Assembly (NCBI GenBank): GCA_022545455.1 | Contig: JACZQZ010000005.1 | Coordinates: 1 to 50,877, forward strand | Length of the DNA stretch: 50,877 nt | Direction: 5' to 3' | Source: Pseudomonadota bacterium | Lineage (GTDB): Bacteria; Pseudomonadota; Alphaproteobacteria; Rhodospirillales; 2-02-FULL-58-16 | Shown: in pieces, positions 32,666 to 43,285 of the stretch | How positions within the stretch are numbered: the first letter of the stretch is position 1 | How the letters are laid out: each line of letters starts with the position of its first letter | Notes under the pieces: model-generated | What the model was told of the DNA's origin: nothing | Databases searched by the model: none | The model's input: the letters and a program-made list of their open reading frames with translations, nothing else | Made by a program: the position numbers and the translations under genes

Positions 32666-33517
32666 ATGACCATCCTCTCCATCCAATCGGCGGTGGCCTA
32701 TGGGCACGTGGGTAACGCCGCCGCCGTGTTTCCCCTGCAGCGCCTGGGCTTCGAGGTGTGGCCGGTGAACACCGTGCACCTCAGCAATCACCCGGGCTAC
32801 GGCGCCTGGCGCGGACGCGGCCCGAACGCGGCCGAGGTCGCCGAGGTCATCGACGGCATAGCCGAGCGCGGCGCCTTCGCGCGCTGCCGGGCGATCTTAA
32901 GCGGCTATCTCGGATGCGCGGAAACCGGCCGGGTGGTGCTGGACGCGGTGGCCCGGATCAAGGTCGCCAACGCCGGCGCCCTTTTCTGCTGCGATCCGGT
33001 GATGGGCGACGGCACGGAAGGGCTTTACGTGCCCGGGGAACTGGCGGCGTTACTGAAAAACGAAGCCGTGCCACGCGCCGACATCGTCGTGCCCAACGTC
33101 TTCGAGCTGGCCTTCCTTGCCGAACGCCCGGTGGAGACCGTGGAAGACGCCGTGGCCGCCGCCCGTGCGCTGATAGCCGCCGGCCCCCCGGTCGTGGTGG
33201 TCACCTCCGTGCGCGGCACCGGGGCGCCGCCCGACACCATCGGCGCCCTTGCGGTATCGCGGACCGAGGCGTGGCAGGTGGTCACGCCCCGGCTGCCGAT
33301 CACGGTCAAGGGGGCGGGCGATGTCCTGGCCGCGCTGTTCCTGGGCCATTATCTGGAGCGCCCGGACGTGGGCGGCGCCCTGTCCCGGGCGCTGTCGTCC
33401 GTCTTCGGGCTGGTGAAGGCGACCGCCGCGGCGGGGGCGCGGGAGCTGCAACTGGTGGCGGCGCAAGACGAGATCGTCCAGCCCGGCGAGCTCTTTCCCG
33501 CGCGCCGGGTCGGCTAG
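32666..33517 (+). CDS. pdxY: Pyridoxal kinase PdxY
   Basis: 283-residue ribokinase-like enzyme that phosphorylates pyridoxal to PLP. The N-terminus ILSIQSAVAYGHVGNAAAVFPLQ and the CDPVMGDGTEGLYVP motif are diagnostic. The catalytic GAGD is in TVKGAGDVLAALFLGHYL. The ATG at 32666 matches the family start; an upstream GTG-type extension is not supported. Its TAG stop is part of an 11-base sequence repeated on the far side of the palindromic element that follows. Confidence 0.93.
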   Translation: MTILSIQSAVAYGHVGNAAAVFPLQRLGFEVWPVNTVHLSNHPGYGAWRGRGPNAAEVAEVIDGIAERGAFARCRAILSGYLGCAETGRVVLDAVARIKVANAGALFCCDPVMGDGTEGLYVPGELAALLKNEAVPRADIVVPNVFELAFLAERPVETVEDAVAAARALIAAGPPVVVVTSVRGTGAPPDTIGALAVSRTEAWQVVTPRLPITVKGAGDVLAALFLGHYLERPDVGGALSRALSSVFGLVKATAAAGARELQLVAAQDEIVQPGELFPARRVG

Positions 33518-33790
33518 TCCTCACTTGCACGATTTCGCGCATCATACGACGGTCTTGCGAGGTTTCCGGCTAGGAGCGCGGCGCGCCGTGATGCTGGAGC
33601 ATCACAAGCGGCGCGCGACGACGTCCGGGGGCCTCGCAAGACCGCCCTTCGGGTCGCGTTTCCCGCTCCCTCGGGGCGTCGGGAACGCTTGCCGATGGGC
33701 CCCCATCGCCCGCGCGTCCCCTCCTGCCGAGGGAACGGGAAACGCGATCGTATGGTACGCGAAATCGTGCAAGGGAGTACTAGTCCTCAC
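33514..33790. repeat. Two-armed palindromic element flanked by an 11-bp direct repeat
   Basis: CTAGTCCTCAC occurs at 33514-33524 and 33780-33790. Between them, terminal repeats pair at 33525-33549 and 33748-33772, the outer 15 bp perfectly. Arm 1 is 33550-33562 with 33632-33644 (13 bp perfect). Its core has AGGAG (33572), GTGATG (33588), CATCAC (33600) and CGACG (33616). A mini-hairpin CCC-TTC-GGG follows. Arm 2 is a 19-bp stem starting GCGTTTCCCG, with core CGTCG (33677), CGATG (33693), CATCG (33704) and CTCCT (33721). Seven extra bases lie between the right terminal repeat and the second direct repeat, so the exact boundary is uncertain. The remaining 33791-33964 shows nothing recognisable. 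Confidence 0.85.
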
Positions 33791-33964
33791 GTGCCCTCGG
33801 CGCGCGGTATTGGAAAAGCGGTTGCCCGGCGAAACGGCCCTTGCCTTTGGCCGATGGTCATAGGAACATCCGGTCCGAGCGGGGCTCGCTTAACGTGTAA
33901 TCGCTGAGAGGGGCCGGCCGGCGGCGCAGGTGCCGCACGCCGCAATGCGCCGGGACGACCGATC

Positions 33965-34561
33965 ATGGCGGTAAAATATCTCGAGGACGTGAAGTTCCTG
34001 ATCGTCGATGACAACGCGTTCATGCGCACCATCATCCGGCGGGTCCTGAGCGCCTTACACGCCGAACAGGTGCGCGAGGCGTCGGACGGCGAAGACGCCC
34101 TGCAGATCATGCAGACCTTCGCGCCGGACATCATCATCCTGGATTGGGAGATGAAACCCATGGACGGTCTCGAGTTCACCAGGAAGGTGCGCCTGTCCAG
34201 GGACAGTCCCAACGTCTTCACGCCCATCGTCATGGTCTCCGGGCATTCGGAGCGGGGCCGCGTCGTCGCCGCGCGGGACGCCGGCGTTAACGAGTTCGTG
34301 GTCAAGCCGATCTCCGCCAAGTCCCTGTTCGACCGCATCCAGGCGGTCATCGAGAGGCCCCGCCCCTTCGTCAGGTTGAAGAGCTATTTCGGTCCCGACC
34401 GGCGGCGCAAGACGGTCGGCCGTGGAGAGGAAGAGCGCCGGGTGGCGAAGCCGGCGATGGTGCCAGCGCCCGATCACCCGATGCGACAGAGCGAGGTGAA
34501 CGTGCTTTTCAATCCCGATTCCGCGCCCGACGGCGGCGGCGATAAAGGAGATACAGGGTAG
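33965..34561 (+). CDS. Single-domain response regulator with a C-terminal tail
   Basis: 198-residue CheY-like receiver protein. Acidic residues Asp15 and Asp16 (FLIVDDNAFM), phospho-acceptor Asp60 (IILDWEM), Ser92 (VMVSGHS) and Lys114 (VVKPIS) form a complete receiver site. After the receiver domain (about residue 130) comes RPRPFVRLKSYFGPDRRRK, a motif I associate with alphaproteobacterial stand-alone regulators, then a disordered, charged tail. There is no output domain and no kinase nearby. Partners are unknown. Confidence 0.88.
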   Translation: MAVKYLEDVKFLIVDDNAFMRTIIRRVLSALHAEQVREASDGEDALQIMQTFAPDIIILDWEMKPMDGLEFTRKVRLSRDSPNVFTPIVMVSGHSERGRVVAARDAGVNEFVVKPISAKSLFDRIQAVIERPRPFVRLKSYFGPDRRRKTVGRGEEERRVAKPAMVPAPDHPMRQSEVNVLFNPDSAPDGGGDKGDTG

Positions 34562-34741
34562 GATGCGGCGCGGTGGAACCGGCACGCGCTACGCCATATG
34601 CCATCGAAGCGTTTCTCCCGGAGGAATCGACCGCAGAGAAACCGGCCACCGAGATCACATTTTACCGGCGCAAAACGTCCTGCGCCGCGATTTAGAGCGT
34701 GTCTACGTCCACGGCCGGGCGCCCGTGCCGGGGACAGGACA

Positions 34742-35773
<1,032 letters not shown>

Positions 35774-35917
35774 TCCCCTGTACTCCGAAATCCGTGCCTC
35801 GGGCGGCGCCCGGCCCGATCACTTACGCCCGTTGACGCCGGTTTTCAAGGGATTCCAAAACGCTACCGTTTCCCGGCCGGGGAGTCCGCGGCCGCCGGTC
35901 CTGCCGGGTCCGTCGCC

Positions 35918-37030
35918 TCAGGCCGCCAGCTTGTCCATCTCGCGGACGATCGCCTCGCCCATCACCGAGGTGGAGACCTTGGCCTTGCCGGGCTGCATGA
36001 TATCGGCCGTGCGCAGCCCGCCGTCGAGCACCTTGCGGGCCGCGGTCTCTATGAGATCGGCGTCTTCGCCCATGTCGAAGGAGTAGCGCAGGCACATGGC
36101 GAAGCTGAGCAGCGTGGCCAGCGGATTGGCCAAACCCTTGCCGGCGATATCGGGGGCGGTTCCGTGCACCGGCTCGTAGAGCGCCAGGCGCCGGCCGCTC
36201 CCGTCCACGGCGCCCAGGCTGGCCGAGGGCAGCATGCCCAGGGAACCGGTCAGCATGGCCGCCGTGTCCGAGAGCATGTCGCCGAACAGGTTGTCGGTGA
36301 CGATGACGTCGAACTGCTTGGGGTTGCGCACCAACTGCATGGCGCAGTTGTCGGCGTACATGTGGCTCAGCTCGACCCCGGCGAACTCGGTGTCGTGGAC
36401 CTTCTGCACCTCCTCGCGCCACAGGACGCCGCTTTCCATGACGTTGGCCTTCTCGACCGAACAGACCCTGTTGCCGCGCTTCCCGGCCAGCTCGAAGGCG
36501 ACCCGGGCGACGCGCTGGATCTCGGGCGTCGTGTAGACCTGGGTGTTGACGCCCCGGCGGGTGCCGTCGGGCAGGTCCTCGATGCCCCTGGGCTCGCCGA
36601 AATAGATGCCGCCGGTGAGCTCGCGCACGATCATGATGTCGAGGCCCTTGATCACCTCTTCCTTCAGGGTCGAGGCGTCGGCCAGGGCGTCGAAGACCAC
36701 CGCCGGGCGCAGGTTGGCGAACAGGTCCATGTCCTTGCGCAGGCGCAGCAAGCCGCGCTCGGGTTTGTCCGCGAACGGCAGATCGTCCCACTTGGGCCCG
36801 CCGACGGCGCCCAGCAGAACGGCGTCCGCCTCCATGGCCTGGGCCATGGTTTCGTCGGTGATGGGCGTGCCGTGGGCGTCGTAGGCGGCGCCGCCGACGA
36901 GCCCTTCCTTGACGTCGAACGTGGCGGCGCGCCGTTTCTCCATCCAGTCGATGACGCGCCGCACCTCGCCCAGCACTTCCGGGCCGATGCCGTCGCCGGG
37001 CAGGATCAAAAGCCTTTTGTTGGCGGGCAT
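35918..37030 (-). CDS. leuB: 3-isopropylmalate dehydrogenase
   Basis: 370-residue NAD-dependent beta-decarboxylating dehydrogenase of leucine synthesis. [16 protein letters not shown] is at the N-terminus, [15 protein letters not shown] carries substrate-binding Arg, and [27 protein letters not shown] is the family signature. It follows leuD by 64 bp in the leuC-leuD-leuB-asd row. Confidence 0.97.
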   Translation of the reverse strand: MPANKRLLILPGDGIGPEVLGEVRRVIDWMEKRRAATFDVKEGLVGGAAYDAHGTPITDETMAQAMEADAVLLGAVGGPKWDDLPFADKPERGLLRLRKDMDLFANLRPAVVFDALADASTLKEEVIKGLDIMIVRELTGGIYFGEPRGIEDLPDGTRRGVNTQVYTTPEIQRVARVAFELAGKRGNRVCSVEKANVMESGVLWREEVQKVHDTEFAGVELSHMYADNCAMQLVRNPKQFDVIVTDNLFGDMLSDTAAMLTGSLGMLPSASLGAVDGSGRRLALYEPVHGTAPDIAGKGLANPLATLLSFAMCLRYSFDMGEDADLIETAARKVLDGGLRTADIMQPGKAKVSTSVMGEAIVREMDKLAA

Positions 37031-37094
37031 GGAGTCATCCCTCCTTTACCTGTCGGCCGATCGGGTGGGCCGGAGTTGCGGGGCGGACGCCCGG

Positions 37095-37706
37095 TCAGGA
37101 ATACAGCCAGGGCTGGGCCTCTTTTTGCCTGGCCTCGAAATCGTCGATCTTTCCGGCCTTGTCGAGGGTCTGCGCGATGTCGTCGATGCCGTTCAACAGA
37201 CAGTGCTTGTCGGAGGGGTCGACGTCGAAGGCGACGGAGGCGCCGTCGGGGCCGGTGATCACCTGGTTTTCCAGGTCCACGGTGAGGGTGGCGTTGGCGC
37301 CGCGCCCGGCGGCGTCCATCAGCCTGTCCACGTCCGCCTCGGGCAGGCTGACGGGCAGGATGCCGTTTTTCACGCAGTTGGTATAGAAGATGTCGGCGAA
37401 GCTGGGGGCGATGACGCAGCGGATGCCGAAGTCGAGAAGCGCCCACGGCGCGTGCTCGCGCGAGGAACCGCAGCCGAAGTTCGTCCCCGCCACCAGGATG
37501 CGCGCCTTGCGGTAGGGCGGCTTGTTGAGCACGAAATCGGGATTCTCGCTGCCGTCTTCCCGGTAGCGCATCTCGAAGAACAGGCCCTCGGCGAAGCCCG
37601 TGCGCTTGATCGACTTGAGGAACTGCTTGGGGATGATCTTGTCGGTATCGACGTTGATCATCGGCAGGGGCGCGGCGACGCCGGTGAGCGTGGTGAATTT
37701 TTCCAT
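37095..37706 (-). CDS. leuD: 3-isopropylmalate dehydratase small subunit
   Basis: 203-residue swivel subunit of isopropylmalate isomerase. It begins [31 protein letters not shown] and contains [18 protein letters not shown], both diagnostic. It partners LeuC, which is encoded 18 bp upstream. Confidence 0.97.
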   Translation of the reverse strand: MEKFTTLTGVAAPLPMINVDTDKIIPKQFLKSIKRTGFAEGLFFEMRYREDGSENPDFVLNKPPYRKARILVAGTNFGCGSSREHAPWALLDFGIRCVIAPSFADIFYTNCVKNGILPVSLPEADVDRLMDAAGRGANATLTVDLENQVITGPDGASVAFDVDPSDKHCLLNGIDDIAQTLDKAGKIDDFEARQKEAQPWLYS

Positions 37707-37724
37707 CGCCCTCTTCCCTCCCCC

Positions 37725-39131
37725 TCAAGCGAGCCTGCGCACGTCGGTGAGATGCCCGGTCACGGCCGCCGCCGCGGCCATGGTCGGGCTCATCAGGTGG
37801 GTCCGCCCGCCGGCGCCCTGGCGCCCCTCGAAGTTGCGGTTGGACGTCGACGCGCAGCGCTCGCCCGGCTTCAGCTTGTCGGCGTTCATGGCCAGGCACA
37901 TGGAGCAGCCCGGCTCGCGCCATTCGAAGCCGGCCTCGATGAAGATCCGGTCCAGCCCCTCGGCCTCGGCCTCCTTCTTGATCAGGCCCGAGCCGGGAAC
38001 CACCATGGCGCCCACCCCCTGGGCCACCTTGCGGCCCTTGGCGACGGCCGCCGCGGCGCGCAGGTCCTCCATGCGGCCGTTGGTGCACGACCCGATAAAG
38101 ACCTGGTCCACCGCGATGCCGTCGAGCGGCGTGCCGGGGGCGAGGCCGATGTAGGCGAGCGAGCGCTCCATGGCCTTGCGCCGGCCCTCGTCGGGCTCCC
38201 CGGCGGGGTCGGGCACCGTGCCGGTGATCGGCAGCACGTCCTCGGGGCTGGTGCCCCAGGTGACCTGGGGGGCGATCGCGGCCGCCTCGATCACCGTTTC
38301 GGAGTCGTAGGCGGCGCCGTCGTCGGACGGCAGGCTCCGCCAATGGGCCACCGCCTGCTCCCAGGCGCCTTCTGCGGGCGCCATGGGCCGGCCCTTGAGA
38401 TAGGCGAACGTGGTCTCGTCGGGGGCGATCAGACCGGCGCGGGCGCCGGCTTCGATGGACATGTTGCACACCGTCATGCGCCCCTCCATGGACAGGTCCC
38501 GCACCGCCTTGCCCGCGTACTCGATGACGTGGCCGGTGCCCCCGGCGGTGCCGATGGTGCCGATGATGGCGAGGATCAGGTCCTTGGCGCCGACGCCGAA
38601 GGGAAGATCGCCGTCGACCGCGATGCGCATGTTCCTGGCCGGCTTCTGCACCAGGGTCTGGGTGGCCAGGACGTGCTCCACTTCCGAGGTGCCGATGCCG
38701 AACGCCAGCGCCCCGAAGGCGCCGTGGGTGGCGGTGTGGGAATCGCCGCAGACGATGGTCAGGCCGGGCAGGGTAAAGCCCTGCTCGGGACCGATGATGT
38801 GGACGATGCCCTGGCGCTCGTCGGCCATGGAGAAATAGGGGATATCGAAGTCGGCGCAGTTCCTGTCCAGGGCCTCCACCTGGATCCGCGATTCGGTGTC
38901 GGCGATGCCGCCCGAGCGGTCCGTGGTGGGCACGTTGTGGTCGGCCACGGCCAGGGTGGCGTCGGCCCGGCGCACCGTGCGCCCGGCGGCCCGCAAGCCC
39001 TCGAAGGCCTGCGGGCTGGTCACCTCGTGCACCAGGTGGCGGTCGATATACAGCAGGCAGGTGCCGTCGTCCTGCACGTCCACCAGGTGGCCTTCCCAGA
39101 TCTTGTCGAACAGGGTGCGCGGTTCACTCAT
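37725..39131 (-). CDS. leuC: 3-isopropylmalate dehydratase large subunit
   Basis: 468-residue aconitase-family subunit carrying a [4Fe-4S] cluster. The cluster cysteines lie in [13 protein letters not shown] and [10 protein letters not shown], and [32 protein letters not shown] is the family signature. The start [15 protein letters not shown] is preferred over a nine-codon longer frame. Upstream is a 236-bp divergent region with the MFS gene. It holds a GC hairpin but no leucine-rich leader peptide that I could find. Confidence 0.97.
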   Translation of the reverse strand: MSEPRTLFDKIWEGHLVDVQDDGTCLLYIDRHLVHEVTSPQAFEGLRAAGRTVRRADATLAVADHNVPTTDRSGGIADTESRIQVEALDRNCADFDIPYFSMADERQGIVHIIGPEQGFTLPGLTIVCGDSHTATHGAFGALAFGIGTSEVEHVLATQTLVQKPARNMRIAVDGDLPFGVGAKDLILAIIGTIGTAGGTGHVIEYAGKAVRDLSMEGRMTVCNMSIEAGARAGLIAPDETTFAYLKGRPMAPAEGAWEQAVAHWRSLPSDDGAAYDSETVIEAAAIAPQVTWGTSPEDVLPITGTVPDPAGEPDEGRRKAMERSLAYIGLAPGTPLDGIAVDQVFIGSCTNGRMEDLRAAAAVAKGRKVAQGVGAMVVPGSGLIKKEAEAEGLDRIFIEAGFEWREPGCSMCLAMNADKLKPGERCASTSNRNFEGRQGAGGRTHLMSPTMAAAAAVTGHLTDVRRLA

Positions 39132-39367
39132 CTTTTTGGCGTCGCCTCCGGCCGGCATCCCGCCCGCCGGCGAGCCGCCGGCGGACGTAGATACTCGTAC
39201 CGCCGATCGGCCCGGGAATCAATCGCCCACTGGGAAACCGTGAACCCACGTCGATTTTACAGTACCTTGCCGATCATGCCGTTGGATGACCGCTGGATGG
39301 TCCGCGATGGCGGACGACCGTCGGCCAAAGGGCACGAAAAGAAACGCCTGTGATCGGGTAGAGGGTC

Positions 39368-40579
39368 ATGGCTCAGGCTTTCAAAAACTGGCGTACGCCG
39401 ACGCTGATCATTCTCGCCGGCTGCCTGATTTCCCTCCTCAATTTCGGGGTGCGTGCCGGCTTCGGGCTGTGGCTCGATCCGATGTCGCGAACGTTCGAAT
39501 GGAGCCGCGAGGTGTTCGCGCTCGCCGTCGCCATCCAGAACCTGATGTGGGGCGTGGCGCAGCCCTTCGCCGGCGCGCTGGCCGACAGATACGGCACCGC
39601 CCGGGTGCTGGCGGCGGGCGCCGTGATCTACGCCGTGGGCGTCTTTCTCGTCGCCTTTTCCGGCACGCCGACGACGCTCACTCTCTCCCTCGGGCTCCTC
39701 GTCGGCCTCGGCGTCGCCGGCTCGTCCTTCGCCATCGTGCTCGCGGCCTTCGGCCGCATGGTGCCGGCGGACCGGCGCTCCAGGGCCCTCGGCCTGGGTA
39801 CGGCGGCGGGTTCCATGGGCCAGTTCCTCCTCGTGCCGGCGGGCCAACTGTTCCTCGAGGCCTATGGCTGGCAGGCGGCCCTGATCATCCTCAGCCTTTT
39901 CCCGCTCGCCATCGTACCGCTGGCCACGGCCCTGGCCGGGCGCGCCGAGGCGGCGCCCGGGGAGCGCCACCAGTCCCTGGGCGCGGCGGTGCGCGAGGCC
40001 GGCGGTCACCGCGGCTATTGGCTGCTGATCGCCGGATTCTTCGTCTGCGGCTTCCACGTGGCGTTCATCCAGACGCACCTGCCGTCTTACATCACCGACC
40101 TTGGACTGGCGCCCGAGCTGGGCGCATGGGCGCTCGCCTCGGTCGGGCTCTTCAACGTCGTCGGCGCCTACACGTCGGGCGTGCTCGGCGGCCGGTACAG
40201 CCAGAAATACCTGCTCAGCGGCCTGTACGTTTCCCGGGCGGTCGTCATCGCCCTGTTCGTCCTGTCCCCGGCCAGCGTGGCCTCGGTGCTCGCCTTTTCC
40301 GTCGCCATCGGCCTGCTGTGGCTGTCCACCGTGCCGCTCACCTACGGGGTGGTCGCGAAGATCTTCGGCCCCCGCTACATGGCGACCCTGTTCGGTTTCG
40401 TCTTCTTCAGCCACCAGGTGGGCGCCTCCCTCGGCGTCTGGCTGGGCGGATATCTCTTCGCCGCGACGGGTTCGTACGTGACGGTGTGGTGGATGACGGT
40501 GGCGCTCGCCCTGTTCGCGGCGCTGGTGCACCTGCCGATCGACGACCGCCAGGTCGTCAGGCCGGCGGAGGCGGGGTGA
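39368..40579 (+). CDS. MFS transporter
   Basis: 403-residue integral membrane protein of the major facilitator superfamily with about 12 hydrophobic segments. The opening helix and DPMSRTFEWSREVFALAVAIQNL are typical of an alphaproteobacterial group related to monocarboxylate or oxalate-formate carriers. The loop motif GALADRYGTARVL follows helix 2. Substrate unknown. Divergent from leuC. Confidence 0.87.
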   Translation: MAQAFKNWRTPTLIILAGCLISLLNFGVRAGFGLWLDPMSRTFEWSREVFALAVAIQNLMWGVAQPFAGALADRYGTARVLAAGAVIYAVGVFLVAFSGTPTTLTLSLGLLVGLGVAGSSFAIVLAAFGRMVPADRRSRALGLGTAAGSMGQFLLVPAGQLFLEAYGWQAALIILSLFPLAIVPLATALAGRAEAAPGERHQSLGAAVREAGGHRGYWLLIAGFFVCGFHVAFIQTHLPSYITDLGLAPELGAWALASVGLFNVVGAYTSGVLGGRYSQKYLLSGLYVSRAVVIALFVLSPASVASVLAFSVAIGLLWLSTVPLTYGVVAKIFGPRYMATLFGFVFFSHQVGASLGVWLGGYLFAATGSYVTVWWMTVALALFAALVHLPIDDRQVVRPAEAG

Positions 40580-40722
40580 CGCCGAAAGGCAAAACGACCG
40601 GGTCGCGGCCGGCGGACGACCACCTTTGCATGCTGGATGGAGACGGCTTTTCTATCGCGTGATCGCGCGCTATTAATATCGGGCGATCTGGATTTCCCGC
40701 GTGCGACAGGGCGAGGGGTCCC

Positions 40723-40944
40723 ATGTTGAGCCCGGCGAGACGGTCCGTCATTTTGTCCATGATCGGCGGCATGATGGCCGCCGCCTACCTGGACGGCGAA
40801 GGCATCGTGGACCTGAGTTACGGGTTCCCGCGGGGTGGCCTCGCCGAGGGCGCCCTCATGGCGATTACCGGCGCCGTGGCGGGCTACGTGGTTTTGCTGG
40901 TCTTCCGCAAGCTGCGGGATTTTGCGGCCCGCGACAAGCCGTAA
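40723..40944 (+). CDS. Small membrane protein, unknown function
   Basis: 73 residues with two hydrophobic segments (about 9-25 and 44-61) joined by an acidic/glycine loop, and a charged C-terminus (RKLRDFAARDKP). A GAGGGG site precedes the ATG by a few bases. No family recognised. Plausible as a real gene from the Shine-Dalgarno and the clear two-helix layout, but it could be a chance frame in GC-rich DNA. Confidence 0.6.
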   Translation: MLSPARRSVILSMIGGMMAAAYLDGEGIVDLSYGFPRGGLAEGALMAITGAVAGYVVLLVFRKLRDFAARDKP

Positions 40945-41128
40945 TCAAGACAGCCGGTGTTCCGATTCCACCGTCTGGTTCCCGCTCCACGGCACCCGGC
41001 CGCACAGTCGAACACAACGCCTCGCGGCACCGGTATCGCCATGCGGGAATCCGCCTACCGGTGGGAACGGCTCGCCACGCCGCACAGTTCCCGGTAGCAT
41101 CCCGGCAGACTGCCTGAGGGAGGCCGGG

Positions 41129-41293
41129 ATGTTGATTTCGCCAGCGTTGGCCCATGGAATCGGCGGCGGCGGCACCGCGGTGGGGCCGCTGATTCTCCTG
41201 GGGGTGGCCGTCGTGTGCGTTCTTGTCTACGTGGGCCGGAAGGCGTGGCACAGGCGCAGGCCAAGGGCACCGATGCGCCCGCCCGGCGATTGA
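41129..41293 (+). CDS. Very small single-pass membrane protein
   Basis: 54 residues: a short hydrophobic start (MLISPALAHGIGGGG), one strong transmembrane helix (about 18-36) and a basic, proline-rich tail. A strong GAGGGAGG ribosome-binding site lies 6-7 bases before the ATG, the main support for translation. No family recognised. It ends 70 bp before the convergent rplS stop. Confidence 0.55.
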   Translation: MLISPALAHGIGGGGTAVGPLILLGVAVVCVLVYVGRKAWHRRRPRAPMRPPGD

Positions 41294-41363
41294 GGCCGTC
41301 CGCAGCAGTCACACTGTCTGTGGCTTCAAACGACGAAGAGGACGGGCGCCGGTACGCGGGCTG

Positions 41364-41933
41364 TCATTCGGCCTTTTCGGACACGCCCTTCTTTTTCGCC
41401 TTCTTTTCGGACTTCGCGCCAGGGGACCCGGCGTCCTTGGCTGCGCTTTTTTTCGCCTTTTTCTTGCGCTCGGACTTGGCGGGCTTGTCCGTCCCGGCGG
41501 CGGCGGCAGGAGCCTCGGCGGCGGCCGCGGCATCCGCCACGCCTTTGACCGTTTTTTCGGGCATGGCGGTGCGCCTTTCCACCTTTTCGGTGATGCGCGC
41601 CCTCTTGCCGGTGAGCCCGCGCAGGTAATAGAGCTTGGCCCGGCGCACGTCGCCCCGGCGCACCACGTCGATGGCGGCGATGGCGGGCGAATAGAGCGGG
41701 AAGACCCGCTCCACGCCCTCACCGTACGAGATCTTGCGCACCGTGAACGACGAGTTCAGGCCGTCGTTCTTGCGCGCGATGCACACGCCCTCGAAGGCCT
41801 GGACGCGTTCGCGCGAACCCTCGACCACCTTGACGCTGACCCTCAGCGAATCGCCGGGCCGGAACCGGGGAATGGGGCGGTCCGCGGTCAGTTTTTCGAG
41901 CTGTTCCTGTTCGAGTTCCTTGATCTCGTTCAT
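41364..41933 (-). CDS. rplS: 50S ribosomal protein L19 with a long Lys/Ala tail
   Basis: 189 residues. The L19 core (about 1-122) is recognisable from [32 protein letters not shown] and the [17 protein letters not shown] end. It sits at the 30S-50S interface. The remaining ~67 residues are Ala, Lys, Glu and Ser and look disordered; standard L19 is about 115-130 residues. The start [12 protein letters not shown] is chosen over one three codons earlier. Last gene of ffh-rpsP-rimM-trmD-rplS. Confidence 0.95.
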   Translation of the reverse strand: MNEIKELEQEQLEKLTADRPIPRFRPGDSLRVSVKVVEGSRERVQAFEGVCIARKNDGLNSSFTVRKISYGEGVERVFPLYSPAIAAIDVVRRGDVRRAKLYYLRGLTGKRARITEKVERRTAMPEKTVKGVADAAAAAEAPAAAAGTDKPAKSERKKKAKKSAAKDAGSPGAKSEKKAKKKGVSEKAE

Positions 41934-41951
41934 GGCACACAATCCTTCGTC

Positions 41952-42692
41952 TTAAACGTTCTCGCGCCCGGCTTCCCGGGTCTCAACGTAGCGGGACCAC
42001 AGGTCCGGGCGGCGTTCCTGTGTAACCTTTTCGGCCTGGGCCCGGCGCCAGGCGTCGATGTTGTCGTGGTGGCCCGAGGTCAGCACCTCCGGCACCTCCC
42101 GGCCCTGCCACACCCGGGGCCGGGTGTATTGGGCATACTCCAGCAGCCCCCGTTCGAAACTTTCCTCCGCCAGCGACCGGGCGCTGCCGACAACACCGGG
42201 CAGCAGGCGCACGCAGGCGTCGATCAGCGCAATGGCCGCCGGCTCGCCGCCGGACAGGACGAAATCCCCGAGGCTGATCTCTTCGGCTCCGCGCGCCTCG
42301 AGCAACCGTTCGTCCACGCCCTCGTAGCGCCCGCACAACAGAACCATCCCCGGCCCCTGGGCAAGACCGCGCACCCGCGTCTGGGTCAGCGGGCGGCCGC
42401 GCGGCGTCAGGTGAATCAGCGGCAGCCGGGGAGCCGTCTCCAACGCCGCCTCGATGGCCCGATCCATCACTTCGGCAAGCATCACCATGCCCGGCCCGCC
42501 GCCGAAAGGGGCGTCGTCCACGGTCCGGTGTTTATCGCGCGCGAAGGCGCGAATGTCCACCGTTTCCAAGGCCCAGCCCCCTTTCTCCAGGGCCTGGCCG
42601 GCCAGGGTCAGGCCCAGGGGTCCCGGGAACATTTGCGGGAACAGGGTGAGGACCTTGACGGTCCACCGGAACCCGCTCTTTTGCTCACTCAT
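41952..42692 (-). CDS. trmD: tRNA (guanine37-N1)-methyltransferase
   Basis: 246-residue SPOUT-class methyltransferase that makes m1G37 in tRNA. The trefoil-knot motifs [23 protein letters not shown] and [15 protein letters not shown] are clear, as is the C-terminal [14 protein letters not shown]. The ATG overlaps the rimM stop by 4 nt (ATGA), fixing the start. It lies 18 bp before rplS. Confidence 0.97.
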   Translation of the reverse strand: MSEQKSGFRWTVKVLTLFPQMFPGPLGLTLAGQALEKGGWALETVDIRAFARDKHRTVDDAPFGGGPGMVMLAEVMDRAIEAALETAPRLPLIHLTPRGRPLTQTRVRGLAQGPGMVLLCGRYEGVDERLLEARGAEEISLGDFVLSGGEPAAIALIDACVRLLPGVVGSARSLAEESFERGLLEYAQYTRPRVWQGREVPEVLTSGHHDNIDAWRRAQAEKVTQERRPDLWSRYVETREAGRENV

Positions 42693-43273
42693 GCCTCGTC
42701 CTTTCCGGCGGGCGCGCCTTCCGCCCCGTCCTCCGGCGCATCGAGCAGACCGGCCGGCGGGTCGATCACCAGGCGTCCCCCGGCCACGTCCACTTCCGGC
42801 ACCACGGCGCGGGTAAAGGGCACCATTACCACGCCGCACCGGTCCCCGGCGATTTCCAGAACCGGGCCGGCGCCGAAATCGTAAACGGCCCGCACCGTGC
42901 CCAGGGCCTCGCCCGGCGCGCCGGCCGCCAGTTCGGCGCGGAGGCCGATGAGGTCGGCGTGGTAGTACTCACCCACGCCGGGCTCCGGCAGCGCCGCGCG
43001 CGGCACGTGGAGCCGCACGCCCTTGAGCGCCTCGGCGGCGTCGCGGTCCTCCACCCCTTCGATCCGGGCGACGAGCTGTCCCTTGGCGCCGCCGGTCACC
43101 CGAACCCGGAAGGAACGACCGCCGGTTTCGTCATAGAGCGTCCCGTACCGGGCAATGTCGGCCGGATCGGCGGTGAAACTCCTGATCCGCACCTCGCCCT
43201 GCAGTCCCCGGGGCCCGGTGACGACGCCGAGGCAAACAAGGTCGGCCGCCCGTTCGCGCCTTCGTGCCGCCAT
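42689..43273 (-). CDS. rimM: Ribosome maturation factor RimM
   Basis: 194-residue 30S maturation factor that binds S19. The N-terminal [22 protein letters not shown] and the PRC-barrel segment [13 protein letters not shown] mark the two domains. A Gly/Ala-rich C-terminal end follows. It sits 12 bp after rpsP and overlaps trmD. Confidence 0.94.
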   Translation of the reverse strand: MAARRRERAADLVCLGVVTGPRGLQGEVRIRSFTADPADIARYGTLYDETGGRSFRVRVTGGAKGQLVARIEGVEDRDAAEALKGVRLHVPRAALPEPGVGEYYHADLIGLRAELAAGAPGEALGTVRAVYDFGAGPVLEIAGDRCGVVMVPFTRAVVPEVDVAGGRLVIDPPAGLLDAPEDGAEGAPAGKDEA

Positions 43274-43285
43274 GGCACCCCGGTG

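Noticed and set aside
30951-32669. 572-residue plus-strand frame across the noncoding region and the lyase gene
   Set aside because: It runs antisense to a well-supported lyase gene and through the hairpin region; composition and lack of motifs do not fit a protein.
33791-33964. tRNA or small RNA in the gap before the response regulator
   Set aside because: No cloverleaf, T-loop or terminator could be found.
39132-39367. Leucine leader peptide or attenuator upstream of leuC
   Set aside because: No leucine-rich short frame and no hairpin followed by a T-run were found on the minus strand.
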